Source of the DNA: Cyanobacteria bacterium OH_CBB_238
GTDB taxonomy: Bacteria > Cyanobacteriota > Vampirovibrionia > Gastranaerophilales > Gastranaerophilaceae
Assembly (NCBI GenBank): GCA_023409995.1
Contig: JAEYQN010000197.1
Coordinates: 1 to 54,660, forward strand
Reading direction: 5' to 3'
DNA: 54,660 nt
Part shown: one piece after another, positions 25,874 through 33,279 of the stretch
How the letters are laid out: every line of letters starts with the position of its first letter
How positions within the stretch are numbered: the stretch's first letter is position 1
Notes under the pieces: generated by a model
Databases searched by the model: none
What the model saw: only the letters and a program-made list of their open reading frames with translations
What the model was told of the DNA's origin: nothing
Made by a program: the position numbers and the translations under genes

Positions 25874-27532
25874 ATGCAAATTACACTGGCAGATTATTTA
25901 GTAAAAAGGCTGAAAATGCTGGGAATCCGAGATGTGTTTGGATTGCCTGGCGACTATAATTTTAATATTTTAGATGCGATAGAAGACTCTGAAGGCATAA
26001 ATTGGGTTAATTGTACAAATGAATTGAATGCTGCGTATGTAGCTGATGGGTATGCAAGAGTTAATGGCTTTGGTGCAGTTGTAACAACATTTGGTGTTGG
26101 GGAACTAAGCTCTGTGAATGCCATTGCTGGTTCTTTTGCAGAGAATGTGCCGGTTATGAAAATTGCAGGTGTGCCTAAGACTAAAATGATAGAAAATAAT
26201 GTTGTATTGCATCATAATTTTGCGAATCCTGATTATTATGCTTTTGAAAGAGTGTACTCTAATGTAACTGAGACAACGGCATTTTTAAACAAGGATAACG
26301 CTAAGAGTGAAATAGACAGAATTATAGAAGTTTTTGTTAAAACAAGAAGACCTGTTTATGTTGCAATCCCTGCTGATGTTTGCAAAATTATGGTTGATGA
26401 CACAGTTCCAGAGTTATTGTTTACTAGTGACGAAGATGTTTTATCAAAAGTTGTAGAGAATATTTCTTCTATAATTAACGAAGCAAAAAGACCTGTTATT
26501 CTTGCTGATTATATTGTTGAAAGACATGGATTGCATGATGAATTTAATAACTTTGTATCAAGGCTGAATATTCCTGTATCTACATTGTTAATGGGCAAAT
26601 CTTTGATTGCTGAAACAGAAGATTTTTTCATTGGAACAAGCCTTGGTAATTTGTCCCCGCAAAGCGTGCAAGATACTATCAATAATTCTGATTGTGTTGT
26701 TTGCTTTGGTACGTTGTTTTGTGATTTGAATACAGGTGGTTTTTCTATAATGCCTAATGAAAATTATAGAATAGAAATTCAAGCAGACTATTGTGTCATT
26801 GATGGGCAGAAATTTGCAGATGTCTATATGAAAGATGTTATTAGCGGATTAGAGAAGGTTGTAAACAGAAGAGAAACTTTCATCGAAAAGGCTCAGCCAT
26901 GGGCTTTTAATGAGAGTTCTGATGAACAATTAAAAATTGATGAAATATTCCCAAGGTTGCAGAATTTTCTTAAATCAAGTGATTTATTATTTATTGAAAC
27001 GGGCGTAATCAGCTTTGCTTCAGGTTCTATAAAATTGCCAAAAGGTGCAAATTATTATTCCCAAACTCTTTGGGGCTCTATCGGTTGGGCAACTCCTGCT
27101 GTTTTTGGCGGTGCAATGGCGGATAAATCAAGACGTGCAATTTTATTTACAGGAGAGGGTGCTCATCAACTCACTGTTCAAGAAGTTGCTAATATGCTTC
27201 ACCATGATGTTAAGCCTGTTTTATTTGTCTTGAATAACTCTGGATATACGATAGAAAGGATTTTATCAAAAGATCCTAAAGATCCATTTAATGAGTTAAC
27301 AAAGTGGAACTATTCTAAACTTCCTGAGGTTTTTTCAGGTGATTTTTGTTCTATCCAAGTTCGTTCTTCGAAAGAATTGGATGAAGCTTTGAAAAAGGTG
27401 GATGAAGAGTCTAAGACAAAGCTTTGTTATGTTGAGTTATTTACAGAAGAAATGGATGTTCCTGAATCTTCTAATCTTGTTGTTGAAAATTTAAGAAACA
27501 GTCATATAACAAAAGTTTTGACAAAAAAATAG
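25874..27532 (+). CDS. Thiamine-diphosphate-dependent 2-keto-acid decarboxylase (pyruvate/indolepyruvate decarboxylase family)
   Basis: A non-oxidative decarboxylase that turns a 2-oxo acid into an aldehyde and CO2. The 552-aa product has the three-domain layout: the Pyr domain with GLPGDYNFNILDAIE, the catalytic Glu in NCTNELNAAYVADGYAR, and the His-His pair in VVLHHNF; the middle domain; and the PP domain with GEGAHQLTVQEVANM to NNSGYTIERIL. The family GDG motif, whose Asp binds magnesium, reads GEG here. AAAGGAATAAAG precedes the ATG. It lies in an operon with glutamine synthetase, which suggests nitrogen-linked amino-acid catabolism (Ehrlich-type) or ethanol fermentation. Pyruvate versus branched or aromatic substrates cannot be separated by eye. 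Confidence 0.88.
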   Translation: MQITLADYLVKRLKMLGIRDVFGLPGDYNFNILDAIEDSEGINWVNCTNELNAAYVADGYARVNGFGAVVTTFGVGELSSVNAIAGSFAENVPVMKIAGVPKTKMIENNVVLHHNFANPDYYAFERVYSNVTETTAFLNKDNAKSEIDRIIEVFVKTRRPVYVAIPADVCKIMVDDTVPELLFTSDEDVLSKVVENISSIINEAKRPVILADYIVERHGLHDEFNNFVSRLNIPVSTLLMGKSLIAETEDFFIGTSLGNLSPQSVQDTINNSDCVVCFGTLFCDLNTGGFSIMPNENYRIEIQADYCVIDGQKFADVYMKDVISGLEKVVNRRETFIEKAQPWAFNESSDEQLKIDEIFPRLQNFLKSSDLLFIETGVISFASGSIKLPKGANYYSQTLWGSIGWATPAVFGGAMADKSRRAILFTGEGAHQLTVQEVANMLHHDVKPVLFVLNNSGYTIERILSKDPKDPFNELTKWNYSKLPEVFSGDFCSIQVRSSKELDEALKKVDEESKTKLCYVELFTEEMDVPESSNLVVENLRNSHITKVLTKK

Positions 27533-27552
27533 AATTAAGTGCTTATATTTTT

Positions 27553-27590
27553 AAAGGCAACAGGTTTTTCCTTGTTGCCTTTTGGTTTTT
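27553..27590 (+). terminator. Terminator of the glnA-decarboxylase operon
   Basis: A 10-bp stem AAAGGCAACA (27553-27562) with TGTTGCCTTT (27573-27582), extended inward by GG/CC, then TGGTTTTT. Confidence 0.88.
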
Positions 27591-27705
27591 AGCTGGTGTC
27601 TGGTTTGTTAAATATTGTAGTTTCTCCTAATGAAAACTTGTAAAAATAGCTTTATTCTGAGAGTGTCTTGGAATAGATTTTTCGTTGTTGAAAAGGAGGA
27701 TTGTT

Positions 27706-27960
27706 ATGCAAAGAAAAAATGGAGGGTGTCCTCATTGTGGAGACAAACATTTTTCTAATGTTAAGTTTGCTGATACTAAAAAAAGACACCGTATAGATAC
27801 TCCAGAGAACATTAGAGCTTCGTGGACGGCTATACAAAACGCAAGGCAAAAGTGCTTATATTCAGAGGCAGAATTGAGACAAATGGAAGAAAGAATCATA
27901 AATGCCTGGGTACAGCACATAAGCTTTGAAGGCCCACCTGCGAAGGAGTTAACTAAATAG
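27706..27960 (+). CDS. 84-aa protein with one CxxC motif, unknown function
   Basis: Not recognised. The ATG at 27706 follows a perfect AAGGAGG (27693-27699), so it is preferred to one at 27685. The product starts with MQRKNGGCPHCGDKHF, a CPHC knuckle that could bind zinc together with H17 or later residues. A basic stretch (KKRHRIDTPENIRASW) and a helical Glu/Arg-rich region (SEAELRQMEERIINAW) follow. It is monocistronic with its own terminator. Possibly a small regulatory or RNA-binding protein; no family assignment. Confidence 0.7.
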   Translation: MQRKNGGCPHCGDKHFSNVKFADTKKRHRIDTPENIRASWTAIQNARQKCLYSEAELRQMEERIINAWVQHISFEGPPAKELTK

Positions 27961-27973
27961 TTGGAAAAATGAG

Positions 27974-28000
27974 AAAGGCTATATTATGTAGCCTTTTTTG
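27974..28000 (+). terminator. Terminator after the CxxC protein gene
   Basis: AAAGGCTA (27974-27981) with TAGCCTTT (27989-27996), loop of 7, then TTTT. Confidence 0.88.
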
Positions 28001-28024
28001 ATGCGTAAAAAAATTTATTACATG

Positions 28025-28053
28025 TTGAAATAGAGATTTGTTTATTGTATATT
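28025..28053 (+). promoter_or_regulatory. tRNA-His promoter
   Basis: TTGAAA (28025-28030), a 17-bp spacer, TATATT (28048-28053); the predicted start lies a few bases before the mature tRNA 5' end. Confidence 0.75.
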
Positions 28054-28068
28054 CAAAAGTACTTGAGT

Positions 28069-28145
28069 GGCGGGCGTCGCCAAGTGGTTAAGGCCTCGGT
28101 TTGTGGTTCCGATATACGTGGGTTCGATTCCCATCGCCCGCCCCA
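28069..28145 (+). tRNA. trnH: tRNA-His (anticodon GTG)
   Basis: Full cloverleaf by eye. The acceptor is GCGGGCG (28070-28076) with CGCCCGC; the D stem is GCC/GGC. The anticodon stem is UCGG/CCGA with loop UUGUGGU (anticodon GUG), and the T arm is GTGGG-TTCGATT-CCCAT. The His-specific extra G-1 (28069) is encoded and pairs with discriminator C73 (28142). CCA is encoded at 28143-28145. A promoter and a terminator flank the gene. Its last bases and terminator recur at 30753. Confidence 0.97.
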
Positions 28146-28234
28146 TTTTTTAAAAAGACCTGTTTGGGTCTTTTTTGTTTCTATTATTAGATTTTGGCGA
28201 TTTTGATTTTTTACACTTCAAAAGTATCATAAAG
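28134..28234. repeat. Direct repeat, copy A: tRNA-His 3' end plus downstream flank (att-like)
   Basis: 101 bp running from the last 12 bases of tRNA-His through its terminator. Ungapped by-eye alignment to 30753-30853 gives about 78 identical positions of 101; the first 11 bases and an 11-base core (TTTGGCGATTT) are identical. Copy A is the functional tRNA end. Confidence 0.75.
28152..28177 (+). terminator. tRNA-His terminator
   Basis: AAAAAGACC (28152-28160) with GGTCTTTTT (28167-28175) and further T residues, 7 nt after CCA. Confidence 0.9.
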
Positions 28235-28402
28235 TATTATTTTTCCTTTAGTATTGAGTCTTTTGGGGTTTGCACTATTTTTTGACCCCTTATGGGAATC
28301 GAACTCTTTATACTTATCCCTAACTTCAGCAAGAAATTCTAATGCGTCATTGTATTCTTGTATTACTTTTTTATCTTCATTAGAAAGGACATTACCTTTC
28401 AT
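28211..28402 (-). CDS. Small helical protein, unknown function; start uncertain
   Basis: The ATG at 28402 gives 63 aa. The reading frame stays open and looks coding for about 30 codons upstream (LTKEEVNKAILDLLIVLGDG, then ERERLL), back to a stop beside the end of the next gene, but no ATG, GTG or TTG lies there at a useful place. The gene has therefore lost its start, uses an unusual one, or begins at the internal ATG. The product is a charged helix (EDKKVIQEYNDALEFLAEVR) with a basic tail. Not recognised. Confidence 0.45.
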   Translation of the reverse strand: MKGNVLSNEDKKVIQEYNDALEFLAEVRDKYKEFDSHKGSKNSANPKRLNTKGKIILYDTFEV

Positions 28403-28494
28403 TAATAAACGTTCTCTTTCTCCATCGCCTAAAACTATAAGTAAATCTAAGATTGCTTTGTTTACTTCTTCTTTTGTTAAATTATAAAATTATT

Positions 28495-29079
28495 TTACAA
28501 ATATTTTTGCATTTCTTCACTCAAAACAGCATCTACTGTTTTATGTGTTTGAGACTGTTTTATCTGTTCTATAGCTCTTTTTGAGGGTACTTCAATTTCG
28601 GATTCAAATACGCTAGTAGTTTTATATTCACAATAGTCTTTTTTCGCCCAACTTGAAAATGGATTTAAAACATAGGCATCATGTTTATTGCCAGCTTTAT
28701 CAGCATAATTTATATATGCGCTCAACTCAGGTTTGTGCCCGTCAGATTCATAAAATTTAAAAAATGAGGTAATTGTCTGGTCTTTAGAATTAACTGGATC
28801 TTTTTGAGTAAGCTTTTCTACTAAATCTTTTGTTGTATCTGTAAATGTTTTTATTCTTTGCATAGCATCTTCCAATACTTCAGGAATTTTTTCTGTTTTA
28901 ATATCCAACGATTTAATAACCTTATTTATACAAGTTGTTATTTCTTCTTGATTGTCAGGTGAGAGTAGTTTCAAGTCACAGCAATTAACAAAATTTGCCT
29001 GGAATGATACGTTGGGCTTTTGTTGAATAGTGTTAGTTCTTTGCATCTGAGCGCTTTGAAAATTGTTACTAAGTTTCAT
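28495..29079 (-). CDS. Orphan protein with N-terminal VSFQAN patch, unknown function
   Basis: A 194-aa protein with no recognised domain. The first 30 residues are polar (Gln/Asn-rich) and end in PNVSFQANF, like the F-x-G/N patches at the start of other proteins here. Residues about 45-100 are helical and Lys/Glu-rich. Residues about 105-150 look like a beta-rich part (FFKFYESDGH, YINYADKAGNKHDAYVLNPF). It has cysteines C33, C34 and C50 but no signal peptide. GGAAAAATCG precedes the ATG. It lies in the tRNA-His island. Confidence 0.6.
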   Translation of the reverse strand: MKLSNNFQSAQMQRTNTIQQKPNVSFQANFVNCCDLKLLSPDNQEEITTCINKVIKSLDIKTEKIPEVLEDAMQRIKTFTDTTKDLVEKLTQKDPVNSKDQTITSFFKFYESDGHKPELSAYINYADKAGNKHDAYVLNPFSSWAKKDYCEYKTTSVFESEIEVPSKRAIEQIKQSQTHKTVDAVLSEEMQKYL

Positions 29080-29421
29080 TTCGATTTTTCCTTCTATTAA
29101 AAATGTAAATAAATTTATAATATTATCTAAAATAGGGGAAAAATAATTTTGTTAACAGCTAAATTTTTGGTTACAAATCTTAATAAGTATTATTTGGTTT
29201 AAGTTTAACCAAATATACCAAATTGCTTCTTTCAAGTGGCCCTTTTATTTATTAGTAATTTTTTAGATTATGTAATATAGAATTTAATTATACAAGTGGC
29301 TGAAGCAAAAATAACGCACGATCGAAAAATTTGTATTAATGTAATTTAACTTGCAAAAGTACATTTTCATATCTTGATTTGACAGGTTTTGGGAGATAAT
29401 AGAGTTTTTAGAGGGTAATTT
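29080..29421. other. Gene-free 342-bp stretch with an inverted repeat
   Basis: No coding ORF. The main structure is TATTTGGTT (29191-29199) with AACCAAATA (29207-29215), a 9-bp inverted repeat with a 7-nt loop and no T-tract, possibly an operator or a decayed terminator. The stretch lies between an orphan gene and a GNAT pseudogene, so it may be remnant DNA. Confidence 0.4.
29191..29215. repeat. 9-bp inverted repeat
   Basis: TATTTGGTT and AACCAAATA are separated by TAAGTTT. Symmetry like this suits a dimeric regulator, but no target gene in good order follows. Confidence 0.45.
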
Positions 29422-29643
29422 ATGAAAGTTAACGTTGTGCAAATTGAAGATTTTGAAGATTAGCTTAAATTAGCAAAAGAAGTCGAACCGCTTTTGGACC
29501 AATGAGCGAAGACGCTTCTTTTCAAGCAGCAGTAAAGGATTTTTTTTATAAAAGCAAGTTTTTAATATAAAAGATAATTCTGGATTTGGCAGTGCGATTG
29601 CAATATCAAAAATGGAAACAAAATACATGGCGATGATGCAATA
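29422..29643 (+). pseudogene. Decayed GNAT-type acetyltransferase gene
   Basis: Starts well (GAGGG site, ATG at 29422: MKVNVVQIEDFED) but meets TAG at 29461 exactly where relatives of this GNAT type have Trp (DxxxWLxLAxEVEPLFGPM). After the stop the same frame continues LKLAKEVEPLL. A -1/+2 type shift then takes over at the GPMSEDASFQAAVKDFF segment, and a further shift precedes DNSGFGSAIAISK. The C-terminal acetyl-CoA-binding half is absent. So there is at least one nonsense change, two frameshifts and a truncation. The family assignment rests on remembered family sequence. Confidence 0.75.
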
Positions 29644-29759
29644 ATTAAAAACCATCCAAATATAATCATTGATTTTAGCTTAGGCGCCATATAAAGAATT
29701 TCTTCATCTTCATCTAAAAATGAATTTATATAATAGTCTTCTTTATTTAAATATTCCAC
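29562..29759 (-). pseudogene. Truncated membrane protein (possible bacterial PH-domain type)
   Basis: A GTG start at 29759 with GGAG 8 nt upstream gives a 65-aa product. It starts MEYLNKEDYYINSFLDEDE, then EILYMAPKLKSMIIFGWFL, a beginning that resembles small membrane proteins with a DEDE-x-ILY patch before the first membrane helix (bPH-like). The frame then runs into the antisense of the GNAT remnant and stops, so only the first membrane helix remains. Probably a 5' gene fragment joined to other DNA at about 29620-29640. It could still be expressed as a single-span peptide. Confidence 0.45.
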
Positions 29760-29824
29760 TTGTATAGCTCCAATTGGGTTTTATGGGGCGAATGAGTGAA
29801 ACTCACCAAAGTTTGAATATTTAA

Positions 29825-30622
29825 CTAAGGGTTGTCATTTGTATAATCTTGATATTTTTTTAAAGCAATTTCTCTACCACCTTGATATTGGTATTTTTCA
29901 AGCATTTTAATTATTTCAGCACGTTTTTCGTCATCGTGAATCTGCGCTTTTGCATATGTAGTTAAGTCAGGTGAACAATAGTCAAAACCGCGGAATAATG
30001 TACCACTAGGAACGTCCAGAATTTCGACATGAGGATTGTTTTCAAGAAGAGTACTAATGAAATTGCTATCTCCGTTACGGACAAGCTCTCTTAGCACGGT
30101 AAATGTACCTATGTCGTCTGTTAGTAATTTATTAACTGTCAAGTTAGGGTTTAATTGAGTATGTCTACACATAGCTTCAAAGGATTTAACAAGTCCTTTT
30201 TTTCTTACTATTTGGAATATTGGAGGCACAATGTCTTCAGTGTAATACTCTGTTTCGCTACCTTCAGAAGGACTAAAGCCTTCCATATTTATGATTTGTG
30301 CCAATTTTTCATCATTGGGTTCATCTTTTACAACTTCTTCCTGAAATAGCCTATTTGCTTCAGAAGTTTCACCATCTTGTGACTTTTTGCATTTTACGCA
30401 AGGCATTGATAACTTTTTGCCTTCACCGTGTTGGTCGCTATATCTACCTACAGGGCTTGTAATTCCGAAGTAATAACTGTTCCAAGTGTTGTATGAGCCT
30501 TTGAATGATGGGAAATACTCTGAGTTTGGTTTTGTGTTTTTGTAATCTACGCTTTTATTATTAGTCTGTTTTGATCCAAACTTAATGCTATTTCTGTCTT
30601 GAAGTTGAATTTTTCCAATCAT
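29825..30622 (-). CDS. Orphan protein with two F-x-G patches, unknown function
   Basis: A 265-aa protein, not recognised. The N-terminal 60 residues carry IKFGSK (13-18) and SFKGSY (39-44) in Asn/Ser-rich sequence. MPCVKCKK at about 73-80 is a CxxC knuckle without an obvious partner pair. From about residue 105 the chain is acidic and then helical; TVLRELVRNGDSNFISTLLE near 175-195 recalls a single ankyrin-like repeat. No signal peptide or membrane segment. AGGAAAGGATT precedes the ATG. It lies inside the tRNA-His repeats. Confidence 0.6.
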   Translation of the reverse strand: MIGKIQLQDRNSIKFGSKQTNNKSVDYKNTKPNSEYFPSFKGSYNTWNSYYFGITSPVGRYSDQHGEGKKLSMPCVKCKKSQDGETSEANRLFQEEVVKDEPNDEKLAQIINMEGFSPSEGSETEYYTEDIVPPIFQIVRKKGLVKSFEAMCRHTQLNPNLTVNKLLTDDIGTFTVLRELVRNGDSNFISTLLENNPHVEILDVPSGTLFRGFDYCSPDLTTYAKAQIHDDEKRAEIIKMLEKYQYQGGREIALKKYQDYTNDNP

Positions 30623-30752
30623 TTTCTAATCCTTTCCTCTGTACTTATTTAAAATCTGTACATGAAAAAATGTTGATTTTGACAAATAAGTTGTTTTTTT
30701 GTTACACTTCTAGCAAACATGACATTTAGTCAGATTTATGAGAGGAGTGTCC

Positions 30753-30853
30753 TCGCCCGCCCCGTTTTATAAAAAAGACTTTAGGGGGTCTTTTTATTGA
30801 TATTATTGATTTTTGGCGATTTTGGTTTTTTGCAATTTAAAAAGATCATAAAG
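30753..30853. repeat. Direct repeat, copy B: diverged tRNA-His 3' end and terminator (att-like)
   Basis: 101 bp matching 28134-28234 at about 78 positions. It begins with TCGCCCGCCCC, the 3' end of the tRNA without the rest of the gene, and includes a terminator-like hairpin (AAAAAGAC with GTCTTTTT) in which both arms have changed but pairing is kept. It marks the far edge of a 2.6-kb segment and could be an old attachment site. Confidence 0.7.
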
Positions 30854-30871
30854 AGAAACTAAAGAAAAGGA

Positions 30872-31834
30872 TTAACCGCCTTTGTTTAATTGCTTATTGT
30901 TTTGTGATAACAAAAGCCGAAAATCTAACTTACTAAGTATTGAAGAAACAATCGTATGTATTATAGCAGGATCTGTTTCGTATTCATAAAAATCAATCAG
31001 TTCATCTGGAAATTCAGATTCATAAATGTCTTCAAGAACTTGATTCATATCTGGAAAAATTGCCTTGTCATTAAAACTCTCTAAAAAAGTCTCAAATTCT
31101 GCTACAAGTTGATTTAATTCCTCTTTTCTATTTGATTTACTAACTGAATCAGCTTTTTCGAGAAGCTCCTTAGCCTTTATTCGTTTTTTCTCAAATGGAG
31201 ATTCTAACAAATTATCAGACATGTCTTCTGGATCTCTTTGGTCTATAAAACGTCCTGCTTTTACACCTTCTAATATATGCTCATTAGTGTATGGGTCTCC
31301 AGTCCATAAATCTCTTAATTCATTATAACTCAATGTTTGCCCATACTTTAAATGATCTTCTTTAGAAAACTCACTGGATACAAGTTTGCCTTCAACTTTA
31401 AAAACATAGCTAAAGCCAGATTCTTTTGCCTTTATAAAATCTTCTGTACCAATAAGCTCTTCTGTTCTAGCCACACCATAGACCTCAAGGGGTTCTCTAG
31501 TAGAAGGTGCATAACCATTGTTTTTTTTGCTACTTACAATATTATTTGGTATTGGTACATTACTGTGCGAGTTACTCTTATTACCGGAGATGCCAGGTGA
31601 ATAAGGTCTGGTGGCCAACTCACGTTCCTTATTCATTTTTGACCTATAACAATGTGCTGCTAAGGAATTATGATCATCAAAATAAGGAGAGTAACTGGCT
31701 GCTAACTTATCGCGTCGTTTTTGTTCCTCTCTTAACTCGCGAGCCGAAATGACTTTATCTTTTTCGCCTGTTCTTTTTTGTCTACTATCATTGCTATAAT
31801 GGGATAATCCAAAGCTAACTACTTGTGGTCTCAC
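30872..31834 (-). CDS. Orphan protein with N-terminal VSFG patch, unknown function
   Basis: A 320-aa protein without a recognised domain. It starts MRPQVVSFGLSHYSND, an F-x-G-type patch within the first 10 residues. Residues about 20-60 are basic and helical (ARELREEQKRRDKLAASY), 60-115 are Ser/Asn/Pro-rich and probably disordered, and 120-320 are acidic and helical (EKKRIKAKELLEKADSVS; ETFLESFNDKAIFPDM). No signal peptide. AAAAGGAGATAG precedes the ATG. It sits just outside copy B of the tRNA-His repeat. Confidence 0.6.
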   Translation of the reverse strand: MRPQVVSFGLSHYSNDSRQKRTGEKDKVISARELREEQKRRDKLAASYSPYFDDHNSLAAHCYRSKMNKERELATRPYSPGISGNKSNSHSNVPIPNNIVSSKKNNGYAPSTREPLEVYGVARTEELIGTEDFIKAKESGFSYVFKVEGKLVSSEFSKEDHLKYGQTLSYNELRDLWTGDPYTNEHILEGVKAGRFIDQRDPEDMSDNLLESPFEKKRIKAKELLEKADSVSKSNRKEELNQLVAEFETFLESFNDKAIFPDMNQVLEDIYESEFPDELIDFYEYETDPAIIHTIVSSILSKLDFRLLLSQNNKQLNKGG

Positions 31835-31895
31835 TATCTATCTCCTTTTTATTATCAAAAAAACTAACAAAAAAAAATTTGCTATTAAAAATTAT

Positions 31896-32141
31896 TTATA
31901 TTGAGTTTCTAAAGTTCTCTATGTTCTCAAAGCTGAAAAAATATTCCATAGAGATGTCTAATGCTGCGCATATTTTTAAAATGGTAAATAGTCTTGGTTC
32001 TTTCAAATTTCTTTCAATTTCACTAAGACCTCCTTTAGAAATACCGCTTTGATAAGCTAATTGCTCTATGTTTAGCCCTTTTTCTTTTCTAAGAGAAGAG
32101 ATTCTTTGGCAAATTATTTTATTGAATTTATCATTTGTCAT
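31896..32141 (-). CDS. XRE-family (Cro/C1-type) DNA-binding regulator 1
   Basis: From the ATG at 32141 the product is 81 aa. Residues about 8-65 form a helix-turn-helix: RISSLRKEKGLNIEQLAYQS, then GISKGGLSEIERNLKEP, then ILKICAALDISMEYFF. There is no second domain, as in small phage-type or toxin-antitoxin-type repressors. It is divergent from a small gene at 32258 (a frameshifted copy here), with a palindrome between them that could be its operator. An ATG at 32201 would add 20 residues reading into the operator, which is less likely. Confidence 0.85.
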   Translation of the reverse strand: MTNDKFNKIICQRISSLRKEKGLNIEQLAYQSGISKGGLSEIERNLKEPRLFTILKICAALDISMEYFFSFENIENFRNSI

Positions 32142-32202
32142 TAAATAAAAATTCATAATTGTGAACTTATGCTTGATAATATTAAATATATAGATTAACA
32201 TA

Positions 32203-32218
32203 GTTCATATGTGTGAAC
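32203..32218. promoter_or_regulatory. Candidate operator of XRE regulator 1
   Basis: GTTCA-N6-TGAAC, a perfect 5-bp-arm palindrome in the divergent gap. A related half-site, TTGTGAAC, lies at about 32158-32165 closer to the regulator start. Confidence 0.5.
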
Positions 32219-32257
32219 AAAATAAAGCAATAATGCTTTTGTTAAAAAGGGAGAAAA

Positions 32258-32435
32258 ATGTATATAGAAAGATGTAAATGCAGAAGTTGAGATGAGTTTT
32301 AGACAAATAGTTTCTCTGGCAGGTTTGATGCTGGAGCAAGATAATGAAAATATTCCCAATATTTTAACAATTAGGGATATTGCCAAATTTGGTTTAGATA
32401 AACAAGTGTCGTTATCAAACACAGTTGGGCTATAG
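32258..32435 (+). pseudogene. Frameshifted copy of the 58-aa gene at 33280
   Basis: About 80 percent identical by eye to 33280-33456 along its length. One extra A after codon 4 (GAAAGATG against GAAGATG) moves the frame and brings a TGA seven codons later. The ribosome-binding site (GGGAGA) and the downstream frame are otherwise intact. An internal ATG at about 32292 could still give a 47-aa C-terminal piece. It lies divergent from XRE regulator 1 in the same arrangement as the intact copy. Confidence 0.88.
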
Positions 32436-32462
32436 GTTTACCATCTGGAAAATAATTCAAAT

Positions 32463-32744
32463 CTAAATTTCGTAGTTGAAAGATATGTTTTCTTTTTTTG
32501 ATGGTTTTTGGAAATCAAATGTTTTTTTTGCGAACATGTTGACTCCTGTAGTATCATCTTGTTTTACCAATAGTGTCTCGTAAGTGCCTTTTCCATCAAC
32601 GTAATAGTCTCTGTTACAAACGACGACATCACAGTTATTTTTGTCTGCAAAGTTTTTCATTTTTTGAACTTCATTTTTGGAAGATAATTTATTTGTGCTT
32701 CCAGTTAAAAAAACATTTCCATTAAAATTAATACTATTAATCAT
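32463..32744 (-). CDS. Small orphan protein with N-terminal INFNGN patch
   Basis: A 93-aa protein starting MINSINFNGNVFLTGSTNKL. The F-x-G patch is within the first 10 residues. The rest is a small alpha/beta chain (VQKMKNFADKNNCDVVVCNR, then YYVDGKGTYETLLVKQDD) of unknown fold. No signal peptide. GGGAAATAATT precedes the ATG. It sits between the two XRE/58-aa modules. Confidence 0.65.
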   Translation of the reverse strand: MINSINFNGNVFLTGSTNKLSSKNEVQKMKNFADKNNCDVVVCNRDYYVDGKGTYETLLVKQDDTTGVNMFAKKTFDFQKPSKKENISFNYEI

Positions 32745-32957
32745 AATTATTTCCCTTTTTTCTCTCTGTAGTATAAATACCTGTGAAAATTTTTTTTGTT
32801 ATTGAGTTTAATGTTAAAATTAATTATTTGTGTCTTGGCTTTTAGAACTTGGTTAATTTAAGATATTAACTTAGTTTCTTATCATCAGCCCTATTTGAAA
32901 TAAAATACATTGACAGGACTCTGCTTTCTTGTTTACAGTGCCTCTGTATTCACTAAT

Positions 32958-33170
32958 TTAAAAATTTAGAAATTCGGATAGGCTTAAATTAAATGCGGTT
33001 GCTAATTTTTTTATTTTAGAGAAAACAATATCATTTTTGGCAGTCTCAATGTTTCCCAGTGTTGATCTTGCAATCCCTGAATGAAAAGCTAGGTCATCTT
33101 GAGAAAATCCATTTGTTTTTCTCAATTCTTTAATTCTTTTTGCAAGTTTTTTCAATAAGACCTTGTCCAT
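32958..33170 (-). CDS. XRE-family DNA-binding regulator 2
   Basis: A 70-aa single-domain helix-turn-helix protein: RIKELRKTNGFSQDDLAFHS, then GIARSTLGNIETAKND, then IKKLATAFNLSLSEFLNF. It shares the fold but not close sequence with regulator 1. It is divergent from the intact 58-aa gene at 33280. Inverted half-sites at 33178 and 33214 flank the gap, so it probably represses its neighbour and itself. Confidence 0.9.
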   Translation of the reverse strand: MDKVLLKKLAKRIKELRKTNGFSQDDLAFHSGIARSTLGNIETAKNDIVFSKIKKLATAFNLSLSEFLNF

Positions 33171-33177
33171 AAAGTAA

Positions 33178-33234
33178 TTGTCCGTTATAATGACAAAATA
33201 ACAAACTGCGGTGCGGACAAAAATTGCTTATAAT
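33178..33234 (+). promoter_or_regulatory. Divergent promoter/operator of the XRE-2/58-aa module
   Basis: TTGTCCG (33178-33184) and CGGACAA (33214-33220) form a 7-bp inverted repeat. The second arm lies just upstream of a perfect TATAAT (33229-33234) reading toward the 58-aa gene. A dimer bound there would cover the -35 region. Confidence 0.55.
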
Positions 33235-33279
33235 ACTTTAAACAAAGAATTATAAGTATCATTAATTAGGAGAAAGAAA

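Noticed and set aside
28134..30853. Active integrative element at tRNA-His
   Set aside because: The repeats differ at about a quarter of positions and no integrase or excisionase lies between them; at most an old remnant.
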